In this document: positions 28,549-38,388 of the stretch, piece after piece
Position numbering within the stretch: position 1 is the stretch's first letter
How the letters are laid out: the number at the start of each line of letters is the position of its first letter
Origin: Methylobacterium oxalidis
Lineage (GTDB): Bacteria; Pseudomonadota; Alphaproteobacteria; Rhizobiales; Beijerinckiaceae
Assembly (NCBI RefSeq): GCF_007992195.1
Contig: NZ_BJZU01000003.1
Coordinates: forward strand, 62,001 to 126,000
Reading direction: 5' to 3'
DNA: 64,000 nucleotides
Program-made: the position numbers and the translations under genes
Notes under the pieces: generated by a model
Databases searched by the model: none
Told to the model about the DNA's origin: nothing
Seen by the model: the letters and a program-made list of their open reading frames with translations, nothing else

Positions 28549-28995
28549 ATGGCGACGCTGAAGGAATTCGAGGAGGCCCTGCGCGAGCACGGCATGCACA
28601 TGGCGCTCGCCCTCCTGGAGCGCCTGCGGGAGCGCGACCGCGCCACCCGCACCGTGAAGCCCGCGCGCCGGCTCACCGGCCAGAAGATGACGCCGGACCT
28701 TGCCCGCGCCATCCTCGACCTGCACGCCTCGACCGGCATGACCCAGCAGGAGATCGCCTTCAAGGTCGGGGTCAACCAGGGCCGCGTGAACGAGGTGATC
28801 AAGCGCGGCAAGTGGCTGACGGACGATCCGCACGCGCCGGAGGCGGTGGCGCGCGACAGGGCCCTCGCCCGGATGCGCGGCGACCCGCGCCCGCGCAAGG
28901 CGTCGCGGCCGGCCAAGGCGGCCAAGCGCGAGAAGGACGGGGGCGCCCCGCGCCGCGCGGCGAACCAGGGTCAGCTCGCCTTCGGGGATCTCTGA
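28549..28995 (+). CDS. Small helix-turn-helix protein
   Basis: A 148-residue basic protein. The ATG at 28549 follows GAGGAA. A helix-turn-helix is visible in the middle (GMTQQEIAFKVGVNQGRVNE), with the pattern of a sigma-like or MarR/Xre-type DNA-binding helix pair; QQEIAFKVGVNQGRV resembles an invertase/resolvase-type HTH. The N-terminal third is a charged helix (EFEEALREHGMHMALALLERL) and the C-terminal third is Lys/Arg/Ala-rich and disordered. A DNA-binding role is likely. I do not recognise a named family. Confidence 0.7.
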   Translation: MATLKEFEEALREHGMHMALALLERLRERDRATRTVKPARRLTGQKMTPDLARAILDLHASTGMTQQEIAFKVGVNQGRVNEVIKRGKWLTDDPHAPEAVARDRALARMRGDPRPRKASRPAKAAKREKDGGAPRRAANQGQLAFGDL

Positions 28996-29111
28996 GCCGT
29001 CCGTGAGCGCGACCGCACGAAAGCGGGTCGCGACATCGCGGCGCCCGGGCGCGGCGGGAGCCGCGGAGGCGGAACGCGCGTTCTCGTCGCGCCATCCCGA
29101 GGGATCCGACG

Positions 29112-29411
29112 ATGACCCGCCTCGCCCTTCTCACGCTCGCTGCCGGGCTCGCCAGCACCGCCGCGTACGCCCAGCGCCAGTCCACCACCGACCTGACCTG
29201 CCCCCAGGCCCAGAGCATCGTCGCCCGGGCGGGCGGCATCGTGCTCGGCACGGGCGGGCCCACCTACGACCGCTTCGTGCGCGACCGGACGTTCTGCGCG
29301 CCCACCGAGTACACGAAGGCGGCCTACGCGCCGACGCGGACGAACCCGCAATGCTTCGTGGGGTACACCTGCTTCGAGCCGGGCCGCAGCGACTGGTTCG
29401 GCGATTACTGA
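29112..29411 (+). CDS. Small exported cysteine-containing hypothetical protein
   Basis: A 99-residue protein with a signal peptide (cleavage after AYA near residue 20). The mature part has four cysteines (TCPQAQ, TFCAPT, QCFVGYTC) that could form two disulfides in the periplasm, and a conserved-looking core IVARAGGIVLGTGGPTYDRF. Similar short proteins occur in Hyphomicrobiales with no assigned role. It is followed by a hairpin shared with the convergent hsp20 gene. Confidence 0.7.
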   Translation: MTRLALLTLAAGLASTAAYAQRQSTTDLTCPQAQSIVARAGGIVLGTGGPTYDRFVRDRTFCAPTEYTKAAYAPTRTNPQCFVGYTCFEPGRSDWFGDY

Positions 29412-29423
29412 CGCCGGCACGCG

Positions 29424-29450
29424 AAAACGCCCCGGCAGCTGGCCGGGGCG
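29424..29450 (-). terminator. Rho-independent terminator of hsp20
   Basis: Bases 29428-29450 form a 9-bp GC-rich stem with a 5-base loop. On the minus strand it is followed by TTTT (29427-29424). It lies 24 bp past the hsp20 stop; the same stem also lies 17 bp past the convergent small gene. Confidence 0.75.
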
Positions 29451-29473
29451 CTCCTACTCCGATCGGGCTGCGA

Positions 29474-29947
29474 TCACGCGGCCTGCTGCACCTGACCCTC
29501 GATCGCGGGGGCTTCGGCCGGGCGACCGGCGGCGATCTGGATCTGGCGCGGCTTCTTCGCCTCCGGAATCTCGCGGACAAGATCGATATGGAGGAGGCCG
29601 TTCTCAAGCACCGCGCCCGTCACCTGCACGTAGTCGGCGAGCTGGAACCGGCGCTCGAAGCCGCGCGCGGCGATGCCCTGGTGCAGCACCTCGACGCGCT
29701 TGGCCTGGTCGGCCTTGCGCTCTCCCTTCAGGGTCAGCGCATTCTCCTTGACCTCGATCGAGAGATCGGCCTCGGTGAATCCGGCGACCGCGACCGTGAT
29801 CCGGTAGGCGTTCTCGCCGGTGCGCTCGATGTTGTAGGGCGGATAGCTCGGTACCGACTCGGCGCCGACGAACTGGTCGAGGGCCGAGAAGAGACGGTCG
29901 AAGCCGACAGTCGAACGGTAGAGGGGAGCAAGATCGAACTGACGCAT
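29474..29947 (-). CDS. Small heat-shock protein, Hsp20/IbpA family
   Basis: A 157-residue holdase chaperone that binds unfolding proteins. The N-terminus MRQFDLAPLYRSTVGFDRLF is the IbpA/HspA type, the alpha-crystallin domain spans about residues 35-130 (PYNIERTGENAYRITVAV-type first strands, ALTLKGERK, then FERRFQLADYVQV), and the C-terminal extension contains an IQI-type motif. The ATG at 29947 follows GGAG eight bases upstream. The leader holds a ROSE-like RNA thermometer and, further up, a heat-shock-type promoter, so heat probably controls both transcription and translation. Confidence 0.92.
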   Translation of the reverse strand: MRQFDLAPLYRSTVGFDRLFSALDQFVGAESVPSYPPYNIERTGENAYRITVAVAGFTEADLSIEVKENALTLKGERKADQAKRVEVLHQGIAARGFERRFQLADYVQVTGAVLENGLLHIDLVREIPEAKKPRQIQIAAGRPAEAPAIEGQVQQAA

Positions 29948-30033
29948 CACATATTCTCCGAAAGAAGCAACATGCTGTCTGCAAGGTCCGCCCGTGGGCC
30001 GGACCGGTCTCGTACCGCCTGATGGCCGGTACG
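29948..30033 (-). promoter_or_regulatory. ROSE-like RNA thermometer in the hsp20 leader
   Basis: The ~86-nt leader folds as three consecutive hairpins. The first pairs 30033-30027 with 30017-30011 (7 bp); the second pairs 30005-30000 with 29990-29985 (6 bp) plus an inner CCC/GGG. The third (29974-29948) places the ribosome site GGAGAA opposite a pyrimidine run (TTGCTTCTTTC) with several mismatches, the weak SD-sequestering stem that melts in ROSE elements. Position before an alphaproteobacterial hsp20 gene fits. Confidence 0.75.
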
Positions 30034-30039
30034 GACTGC

Positions 30040-30068
30040 ATATCGGCGGGCTCCGGCCGTGCTTCAAG
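30040..30068 (-). promoter_or_regulatory. RpoH (sigma-32)-type promoter of hsp20
   Basis: On the minus strand CTTGAA (30068-30063) is followed after exactly 17 bp by CGATAT (30045-30040). This fits the alphaproteobacterial RpoH consensus (CTTGAA, then a C/T-rich AT -10). The predicted start near 30033 coincides with the first ROSE hairpin. Confidence 0.7.
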
Positions 30069-30119
30069 GCCCCGAATGCTGCCACCGTGCAAAATTTTTG
30101 AGTTCCGTTCTTCTCTCTC

Positions 30120-31124
30120 GTGACCGGCCCCGCATCGATGCTGACCCTGCGTTCCACGCCCGGAAACCCCGTTCCCCCCGGCGGCATCCTCGTGCCCGTG
30201 CGCACCGCGGACGGATGCGACCTCCGCGCCGCCTACTGGCGGCCGACGACGCGCAGCGTGAAGGGCACGGTCTGCCTGCTGCAGGGCCGCGCGGAGTTCA
30301 TCGAGAAGTACTACGAGACGATCGGCGACCTGCGGCAGCGCGGCTTCTGCGTCGTCGCCTTCGACTGGCGCGGGCAGGGCGAGTCGGGCCGTGAGGTCGA
30401 CAACCCGCACAAGGGCCACGTCGCCCGCTTCGACGATTACCGTCTCGACATCCTCGCCATAGCGGAGAGCGTTCTCGTTCCGCTGATGCCGCGCCCGCAC
30501 CTCTGCCTCGCCCACTCGATGGGCGGCTGCGTCGCCTTCACGGGCTCGCTGGAGGGCTGGCTCCCGTTCTCCCGCCTCGTCACCGTGGCGCCGATGCTCT
30601 CGATCCGGATGGTGAGCTGGCCGGCCGGCGTCTCGGTGCTCGCCCGAGCCCTGCACCGCCTCGGCTTCGGCGGCCGCTTCGTGCCGTTCGGCACCGCAAT
30701 CTCGATCGCCTCGAAGCCGTATGCCGGCAACCGCCTCTCGCGCGACCCTGAGCGCTACGCCCGCAACGCCGCCGCCGCCACCTCGGTCGGCGCCGGAGCC
30801 GTGGGCGACCCGACCATCGCCTGGCTCGCGAGCGCCTTCCGGGCGATGGCGCGGCTGCGCGACCCGCGGGTGCCGCCGCGCATCACGGTGCCGACGCTCA
30901 TCGTCGCGGCGGGCGCCGACCCGGTCTGCGGCACCGCCCAGACGGAGCGGTTCGCGGCCCGCCTCAAGGCCGGGCACATCCTGGTCCTGGCGGACGCGCG
31001 CCACGAGATCCTGTCCGAGCGGGAGGCGATCCGTTCCGACTTCTGGGCCGCCTTCGACGCCTTCATGCCGGGAACCCCCGCCCTGGAGGACGCCGGCGAC
31101 GAGCCCGAGGCGCTCAGCGCCTGA
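30120..31124 (+). CDS. Alpha/beta hydrolase, lysophospholipase (PldB)-like
   Basis: A 334-residue alpha/beta hydrolase. Before the nucleophile come LLQGRAEFIEKYYETIGDL and the oxyanion/turn segment FDWRGQGESGR; the nucleophile elbow is LAHSMGG, with Ala replacing the first Gly of GxSxG. The acid is probably in ADPVCGT and the His in ARHEILSE near residue 300. This is the monoglyceride-lipase/lysophospholipase pattern. It starts either at GTG 30120 or at ATG 30138; neither has a clear ribosome site. It is divergent from hsp20 with the promoter regions adjacent. Confidence 0.85.
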   Translation: MTGPASMLTLRSTPGNPVPPGGILVPVRTADGCDLRAAYWRPTTRSVKGTVCLLQGRAEFIEKYYETIGDLRQRGFCVVAFDWRGQGESGREVDNPHKGHVARFDDYRLDILAIAESVLVPLMPRPHLCLAHSMGGCVAFTGSLEGWLPFSRLVTVAPMLSIRMVSWPAGVSVLARALHRLGFGGRFVPFGTAISIASKPYAGNRLSRDPERYARNAAAATSVGAGAVGDPTIAWLASAFRAMARLRDPRVPPRITVPTLIVAAGADPVCGTAQTERFAARLKAGHILVLADARHEILSEREAIRSDFWAAFDAFMPGTPALEDAGDEPEALSA

Positions 31125-31145
31125 GGCGTCGCGGGCGCCGCCGCT

Positions 31146-31670
31146 TCAATCGTCGAATTCAGCCCGCAGCTCCTTCGGCGTCACGAAGCGCTCAAGGCGG
31201 CCGCCGCCATGCCCGACCTCGGACCAAGCGCCGACGTCGAAATCGATCACCGCGACGGCGGCGGTCGGGAACTGCGTCCGCAGCCGCCGGCGCGCACCAG
31301 GCTCGCCGTGGCCGGCGAGCTTCACGGCGAGATCCTGCATGCCGGGGTTATGACCGACGAGGATCAGGCTTGCGGCGGCCTCGTCGGCCTCGCGGATCGC
31401 CGCGAGGAGGGACGAGGCCGGTGCCTCGTAGATCGCCCGCACCGTCTCGGTTCGCACCGCCCCGAGGCTCGCCGCGGCGGCATCCCAGGTCTCCTGCGTC
31501 CGCTTCGAGGGCGAGACGAGTGCGAGGTCTGGCTTGAGGCCCTGTTCGGCGAGGTAGCGGCCCATGAAGGGGGCCGCCTCGCGCCCGCGCGGGTTGAGGG
31601 GGCGGTCGAGGTCGCCGATACCGGGCGGACGGTCGGACTTGGCGTGGCGCAGGAGGATGAGGCGGCGCAC
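31146..31670 (-). CDS. sixA: SixA-type phosphohistidine phosphatase
   Basis: A 174-residue member of the histidine phosphatase superfamily. The catalytic LLRHAKS is at the N-terminus (the SixA form of the RHG motif) and the second histidine lies in VGHNPGMQDL. SixA proteins dephosphorylate phosphohistidine, classically of Hpt or phosphotransferase-system proteins. Here an Hpt gene lies 9 kb away, too far to suggest a direct link. It follows the aldo/keto reductase gene by ten bases on the same strand. Confidence 0.88.
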   Translation of the reverse strand: MRRLILLRHAKSDRPPGIGDLDRPLNPRGREAAPFMGRYLAEQGLKPDLALVSPSKRTQETWDAAAASLGAVRTETVRAIYEAPASSLLAAIREADEAAASLILVGHNPGMQDLAVKLAGHGEPGARRRLRTQFPTAAVAVIDFDVGAWSEVGHGGGRLERFVTPKELRAEFDD

Positions 31671-31680
31671 GGGTGACCCT

Positions 31681-32661
<981 letters not shown>

Positions 32662-32736
32662 GGCGGGCTGTCCGCGGGATCCGAGGGGCAGCCCCCTATC
32701 TGGGCCGACGCGCCGCGTTCGCCAGGGCTCCGCCCG

Positions 32737-33588
<852 letters not shown>

Positions 33589-33666
33589 CGGCGTCTCGCG
33601 GCTGCGGGCGGGAGCCGCCCGGTTACGCGGCGGACAGCCTGCCTGCAAGCCGGATGCCGCCAGCGG

Positions 33667-34317
33667 CTAGAGCGACTTGCCGTCGTGCCAGACGCAGTTC
33701 GTGGCCAGGATCGCGAGATTGACGTCCGATTTCTGGGGCTGCGGCAGCACCTTCCCGTCCATGGCGAGGTCGATCTTGATTTCGACCTGCCCCTTCGGCT
33801 CGTTCGAGCGGCGGGAGAAGTAGCAGTATTGCTGGAAGGGCTTGTCCTCGTTCGCCCGGAAGTTCCAGCCGGAGACGATCTGTCCGTCGAGGTAGGGCAC
33901 CTGCTTGAACACCGTGAAGGTGGTGTTCACCGGCGCCTTCGAGGCGGGCGTCGCGTCCTGCCCGAGCTGCGCCTGTGTCGGCGTCGGCACGCCGTTGCCG
34001 CCCTTCGGCAGGCCCTCGACGCGCAGCGTGTTGTCGGTGAGCGTCACCTCGCCCTTGGTCTTCAGCGTCACGTCCGAGAGCGCCGTCTGCATGGCGGCGG
34101 CGATGCGCTCGGCCGCGGAGTCGAACTGGTTCATATAGGCGTAGCCGTAAGCCGCGGCGCCCACGCCGATGCCGAGGAGCGCCGCGAACAGGCCGGCGCC
34201 GGCCGCACGGAATAGAAAGGCGCGCGCCGCCACGATGCGCGATTCCGCCCGCAGGCGGCCGTTCACGTGCTGGGCGAGCGCGACGTTCTCGGGTGATCCC
34301 GGGGCGAGATAGCTCAT
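33667..34317 (-). CDS. Single-pass membrane protein, unknown function
   Basis: A 216-residue protein with one hydrophobic helix (about residues 33-62, FLFRAAGAGLFAALLGIGVGAA) and a larger C-terminal domain of beta-strand character that probably lies in the periplasm. That domain has Cys residues in QYCYFSRRS and ATNCVWHD. I recognise no family. Its ATG overlaps the stop codon of the upstream membrane-protein gene (34314-34317), so the two are translationally coupled and probably form a complex. Confidence 0.75.
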   Translation of the reverse strand: MSYLAPGSPENVALAQHVNGRLRAESRIVAARAFLFRAAGAGLFAALLGIGVGAAAYGYAYMNQFDSAAERIAAAMQTALSDVTLKTKGEVTLTDNTLRVEGLPKGGNGVPTPTQAQLGQDATPASKAPVNTTFTVFKQVPYLDGQIVSGWNFRANEDKPFQQYCYFSRRSNEPKGQVEIKIDLAMDGKVLPQPQKSDVNLAILATNCVWHDGKSL

Positions 34318-35522
34318 GCGCCGGCTCCCGCTGTGCCCGCGGCCGGGTTCGCTACCGGCCCGGGGCGCCGCTCGAGGGGGATCGCCGCGCCGGAGGCGAC
34401 GGCGTCCTTCACGGATTTCTGCAGCGAGGCGTTCACCTCGCGCACGATGCCCTCGGCGAAGGGCGCCAGCATGTAGTTCGTCGCCTCGGGGTTCACGCTC
34501 GCGCCGAGGTCGTCCTCGTCCATGAAGGTCTTGCGCACCGAGACCGCGCAGAGCGCCAGGATCGTCGAGGCGAAGGCGGCGCAGAGAGCGGGCACGAATA
34601 CGAAGATGCGCAGGAAGGCGTGGACCTGGGCATCCGTCACCTCGATCGGGTCGACGCCGTACACCATCGCCGTGAAGGAGTGGAGCTGCGAGCGGTTGAC
34701 CGCCTGCCGGTAGGCCTGCTCGGCGTCCGCCACGCGCCGGTCGGCGGAGCCGCGGTCGAGCTGGGCGCGGGCCTTGCGCGCTTCCTCCAGGTCCTTCGTC
34801 AAGGCGGTGCGGTCGGCGCCGGCCTTGGCGACGCTCGCCGAGAGGGTCGCCACGCGCGGGTCGGTGACGCATTTCAGGTTCTGGTAGCGCACGCCCTTGC
34901 TGTTCGTGCCGAACACCTTCTCGCAGCGCTGCGCCGGCAAGCCCGCGAGCTGCGCGGCGTTGTCGGTGGAGCGCTTCTCGATCTGCTCCAGCTCGGTCGT
35001 GTACTGGGCGACGCGGGCGTCGGCGGCCGCGATCCGGGTGTCGAGGCTCGCGCGGTCGGCCTGGGCGTCCTTCAGCGCCGTCTTGGTGCGGGCCGCCTCC
35101 ATGAGACGGGGATGGAACATCATCTCGCCGAGCTGCGAGACCGACTTCGTGGTCACGCCGGCGGCGAAGATGATGCCGATGATGGCGAGCCCGCGCACGA
35201 AATTGGATCGCTGCGTGCGCGCCAGGATGCCCAGCGGCACCCGGCAGAGCTCGACGGCCGCGTAGACGAGCGGCGCCAGCAGCATGAAGTAGAAGCTGTG
35301 GTTGTCCCCGTCGCTGTAGACACCCGCGAAGAGCCAGGCGCCCGCGAGCGAGGCGCCGATCACCATCGCCTCGACGAGGTAGGCGATCCCGACATAGCCC
35401 CACTTGATGCGGTAGCCCCGGTCGACGTGGCGGGCGTGGCGCCACTTCTCGGATTCGAGGAGCCAGTCGCGGTGCTCGCGCTGGACGTCCCGGCTCGGGA
35501 GCGACTTGGACAGCCTGAACAT
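34314..35522 (-). CDS. Multi-pass membrane protein with coiled-coil loop, unknown function
   Basis: A 402-residue protein with three hydrophobic helices (about 41-68, 76-100, 108-130), a long helical loop (139-276) and one more membrane segment (302-330), then a cytoplasmic tail. The loop consists of two coiled-coil arms flanking a short segment with a Cys pair (Cys200, Cys218), suggesting a disulfide-tipped hairpin. The overall layout resembles DUF4407-type proteins, but I am not sure of the family. The ATG at 35522 was preferred to a GTG nine codons earlier. It is coupled to the next gene. Confidence 0.75.
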   Translation of the reverse strand: MFRLSKSLPSRDVQREHRDWLLESEKWRHARHVDRGYRIKWGYVGIAYLVEAMVIGASLAGAWLFAGVYSDGDNHSFYFMLLAPLVYAAVELCRVPLGILARTQRSNFVRGLAIIGIIFAAGVTTKSVSQLGEMMFHPRLMEAARTKTALKDAQADRASLDTRIAAADARVAQYTTELEQIEKRSTDNAAQLAGLPAQRCEKVFGTNSKGVRYQNLKCVTDPRVATLSASVAKAGADRTALTKDLEEARKARAQLDRGSADRRVADAEQAYRQAVNRSQLHSFTAMVYGVDPIEVTDAQVHAFLRIFVFVPALCAAFASTILALCAVSVRKTFMDEDDLGASVNPEATNYMLAPFAEGIVREVNASLQKSVKDAVASGAAIPLERRPGPVANPAAGTAGAGA

Positions 35523-35850
35523 GGGCACTCGGGTTCCGCGCTTCCCCACGGGGGGTTGAGCTTAACACTTCCTTAATCGCCTGGGGTGTGCGGGAAATGT
35601 GCCGTTTTTGCGTTGCGTCAGGGCTATCCACGGCCAAGCGTACGCTGGTTGCCGAAAAGCCGCACTGCCGGGACCATCGTCCGCGCCGGCCGCGGGCAAC
35701 GTGTTGCGCGGCGGGCCCCGCCGTGTGATGCCCGCTTGAGGCGGGCCGCGCGGATAAGTGTTGCCCGCACCCCCTCACACTCCGATGATCGTGGCATCGC
35801 TCCTGCTGGGCGGCCCGCGACACCGCCGCACGAGAGGCCCCGGACGGCCG
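35523..35850. other. 328-bp divergent intergenic region
   Basis: This lies between the coiled-coil membrane gene and the antiporter gene and must hold both promoters. I see no strong hairpin, repeat or convincing -35/-10 pair. Upstream in-frame codons of the antiporter extend to 35758 but look non-coding. Confidence 0.4.
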
Positions 35851-37692
35851 ATGCCAGAGGTTCACGCCGGCTCCTACAAGGAAGCGATCCTCTTCCTCGT
35901 CACAGCGGGCGTGGTGGTGCCGCTGTTCCACCGGCTGCGCATCAGCCCGGTGCTCGGCTTCATCGGCGCGGGGGCGCTGCTGGGTCCGTTCGGCCTCGGG
36001 CGGCTCGCCGACGACGTGCACTGGCTCTCGCACGTCACCATCAGCGACCGCACCGAGATGTCGCACCTCGCCGAGTTCGGCGTGATCTTCCTCATGTTCA
36101 TGATCGGGATCGAGCTGTCCTGGGAGCGGCTGCGGACGCTGCGCCGCCTCGTTTTCGGCCTCGGCTCGATCCAGGTGCTCTCCTCGGCCCTGGTGATCGG
36201 CACGATCCTCTACGGGCTGCGGGTACCGCTCGCGGCCGCGGTCATCGTCGGCCTTGCCCTGGCGCTCTCCTCCACCGCCGTCGTGCTCCCGGTGCTGGCC
36301 GAGCAGAAGCGCCTGAACACGCCGGCCGGCCGCGCGAGCTTCGCGGTGCTGCTGTTCCAGGACCTCGCCGTCGCGCCCATCCTGTTCGCCATCGCCGTGC
36401 TGGGGCGGGGTGACGGGACGAATGTCGGCGGCGCGCTCGCCCTCGCCCTCGGGCAGGCGGCCGTAGCCCTGGTGGTCATCGTCGTGGCGGGCCGCCTCGC
36501 CCTGCGCCCGCTCTTCCAGCTCGTGGCACGGACGCGCTCGCCCGAGCTCTTCATGGCGGCCTGCCTCCTCACCATCGTGGCGACCGCGCTGACGGCGGCC
36601 GCGAGCGGGCTGTCGATGTCGCTCGGCGCGCTGGTGGCGGGTCTGCTGCTCGCCGAGACCGAGTACCGCCGCGCCATCGAGGCGACGATCGACCCGTTCA
36701 AGGGCCTCCTGCTCGGCGTGTTCTTCGTCTCCGTCGGGATGAACATCGATCCGGCCCAGCTCCTGGCCGCGCCCGGCACGATTCTCGGCCTCGCGGTCGC
36801 GCTTCTCGTGATCAAGGCCGCGATGGTGATGCTCGCCGCTCCCGTCATGAAGGTCAGCCGTCCGGTCGCCCTCGAGACCGCGCTCCTGCTGGCGCCGGGC
36901 GGCGAATTCGCCTTCGTCCTCGTCGGCGGGGCGGTGGCGGCCGGCCTTGTCCCCGACAGCGTCGGCAGCGCGGCGCTGATCGTGACGACGGTGTCGATGG
37001 TGGCGATTCCGGCGCTCGCCTCCCTCGGGCGCCGAGCGGGCAAGCGCATGGCCGGCGCCAATCTCGGCCGCGCCCGCGCCGAGCCGCCGCCGGACAAGAT
37101 GCAGAACCGGGTCATCATCGCCGGCTACGGCCGGGTCGGGCGGATGGTCGGGGAGATGCTGGCGCGCCACAAGATCCCCTACCTCGCCCTCGATTCGGAC
37201 GCCGCCCGCGTCGCCGAGCAGCGGCGGCTCGGCAACCCGGTCTATTTCGGGGATTCCGCGAACCCCGAGCTGCTGCGCCGCTGCGACATCGCCACCGCGC
37301 GGGCCCTCGTCGTCACCCTCGACAATCCGCGCGCCGTCGAGGCGGTCGTGGAGGCGGCGCGCGCAGAGCGGCCGGACCTCACCATCGTCGCCCGCGCCCG
37401 CGACGCGCGCCACGCCACCGCGCTCTACGAGCTCGGGGTGGACGACGCGGTGCCCGAGACGATCGAGGCCTCGCTCCAGCTCTCCGAGGCGGTTCTCGTC
37501 GATGTGGGCGTGCCGATGGGGCTCGTCATCGCCTCGATCCACGAGCGGCGCGACGAGTACCGGGTGATGCTCAAGCGCAAGGAATCGGAGACGCGCCCGA
37601 CCTTCCGGGCCCGCCGCACGGTGGGCAAGTCGGTGGAGGCGCGCGAGGCGCCCCAGAAGGAAGAGCCGGGCACCGTCAGCAAGCGGGCGTGA
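35851..37692 (+). CDS. KefB-type monovalent cation:proton antiporter with TrkA-N domain
   Basis: A 613-residue CPA2 antiporter. About 12 membrane helices span residues ~10-395, with EFGVIFLMFMIGIELS and LALSSTAVVLPVLAEQ typical of the KefB/KefC/YbaL group. A cytosolic RCK/TrkA-N domain follows, with the nucleotide-binding motif GYGRVGRMVGEMLARH and an acidic second strand (ALDSDAARV). It likely exports K+ in exchange for H+ under redox or electrophile control. The start ATG at 35851 leads into the first helix; no KefF/KefG ancillary gene is next to it. Confidence 0.88.
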   Translation: MPEVHAGSYKEAILFLVTAGVVVPLFHRLRISPVLGFIGAGALLGPFGLGRLADDVHWLSHVTISDRTEMSHLAEFGVIFLMFMIGIELSWERLRTLRRLVFGLGSIQVLSSALVIGTILYGLRVPLAAAVIVGLALALSSTAVVLPVLAEQKRLNTPAGRASFAVLLFQDLAVAPILFAIAVLGRGDGTNVGGALALALGQAAVALVVIVVAGRLALRPLFQLVARTRSPELFMAACLLTIVATALTAAASGLSMSLGALVAGLLLAETEYRRAIEATIDPFKGLLLGVFFVSVGMNIDPAQLLAAPGTILGLAVALLVIKAAMVMLAAPVMKVSRPVALETALLLAPGGEFAFVLVGGAVAAGLVPDSVGSAALIVTTVSMVAIPALASLGRRAGKRMAGANLGRARAEPPPDKMQNRVIIAGYGRVGRMVGEMLARHKIPYLALDSDAARVAEQRRLGNPVYFGDSANPELLRRCDIATARALVVTLDNPRAVEAVVEAARAERPDLTIVARARDARHATALYELGVDDAVPETIEASLQLSEAVLVDVGVPMGLVIASIHERRDEYRVMLKRKESETRPTFRARRTVGKSVEAREAPQKEEPGTVSKRA

Positions 37693-37701
37693 GCCTCGCC
37701 T

Positions 37702-38106
37702 TCAGGGATGGGCCTGCGCGCCGTCCTCGCGCGGGGGCCGCACGCGCACCCGCCGGTCCGGCGGCTCGAAGCCCGGGGCGAAGGTGCAGCGGTAGACGAT
37801 GGCGTCGGGCGGGCCCATCGCCGTATCCAGGGGCACCGTCACGGTGTCGCCGGAGAAGCGCCAGCGCCGGACGCCCTTGTCCCAGTAGAGCCAGACCGTC
37901 GTCGGGTGGCCCTTCACGGCGAAGACCGCCGCCTTGCGGGAGAGCGCCTGCACGGTGCGCGGCTCGTACATGCCCTTGGCACGGTAGGCCTCGCGCGCGG
38001 CCTCCGGCTGCCGGTCCATGAACGTGTTCTGCACGATCTGAATCGTCGCGCCGGGCTTCCCGAGGAAGCGCTTGAAATCGCTCAGGGAGCGCAAGACGAC
38101 GGCCAT
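37702..38106 (-). CDS. Conserved hypothetical protein
   Basis: A 134-residue protein with no signal or membrane helix, beginning MAVVLRSLSDFKRFLGKPG. Predicted beta strands include AAVFAVKGHPTTVWLYWDKG and RRWRFSGDTVTVPL, followed by a Pro/Arg-rich tail. No motif identifies a function. It converges with the antiporter gene (nine bases between stops) and is divergent from the VWA gene. Size and coding pattern support a real gene. Confidence 0.65.
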   Translation of the reverse strand: MAVVLRSLSDFKRFLGKPGATIQIVQNTFMDRQPEAAREAYRAKGMYEPRTVQALSRKAAVFAVKGHPTTVWLYWDKGVRRWRFSGDTVTVPLDTAMGPPDAIVYRCTFAPGFEPPDRRVRVRPPREDGAQAHP

Positions 38107-38388
38107 GACGCTTCTCCTGTTAGAGCCGACCGTTACGGGATCCTTCCGTGCAGGAACTGTGCCCGCCTCCGTGTTGATTTCGATGACAGTCGAGGCACGT
38201 CAACGATGGAGTCTCGACTACATATCAACAGGAATCCGGACTTATACCCAGGATTCAGCTTGCCCGTTGCGTCAGCTCCGTCTGTCCTAGAACCGACAAA
38301 GTACCACTTCTGCTTGAATCGATCCCGGCCGCGTCCCGGATCGGAACGCCGGCTTGACCTCGCGGCCCGCATCGGTCGATCTCGCCCG

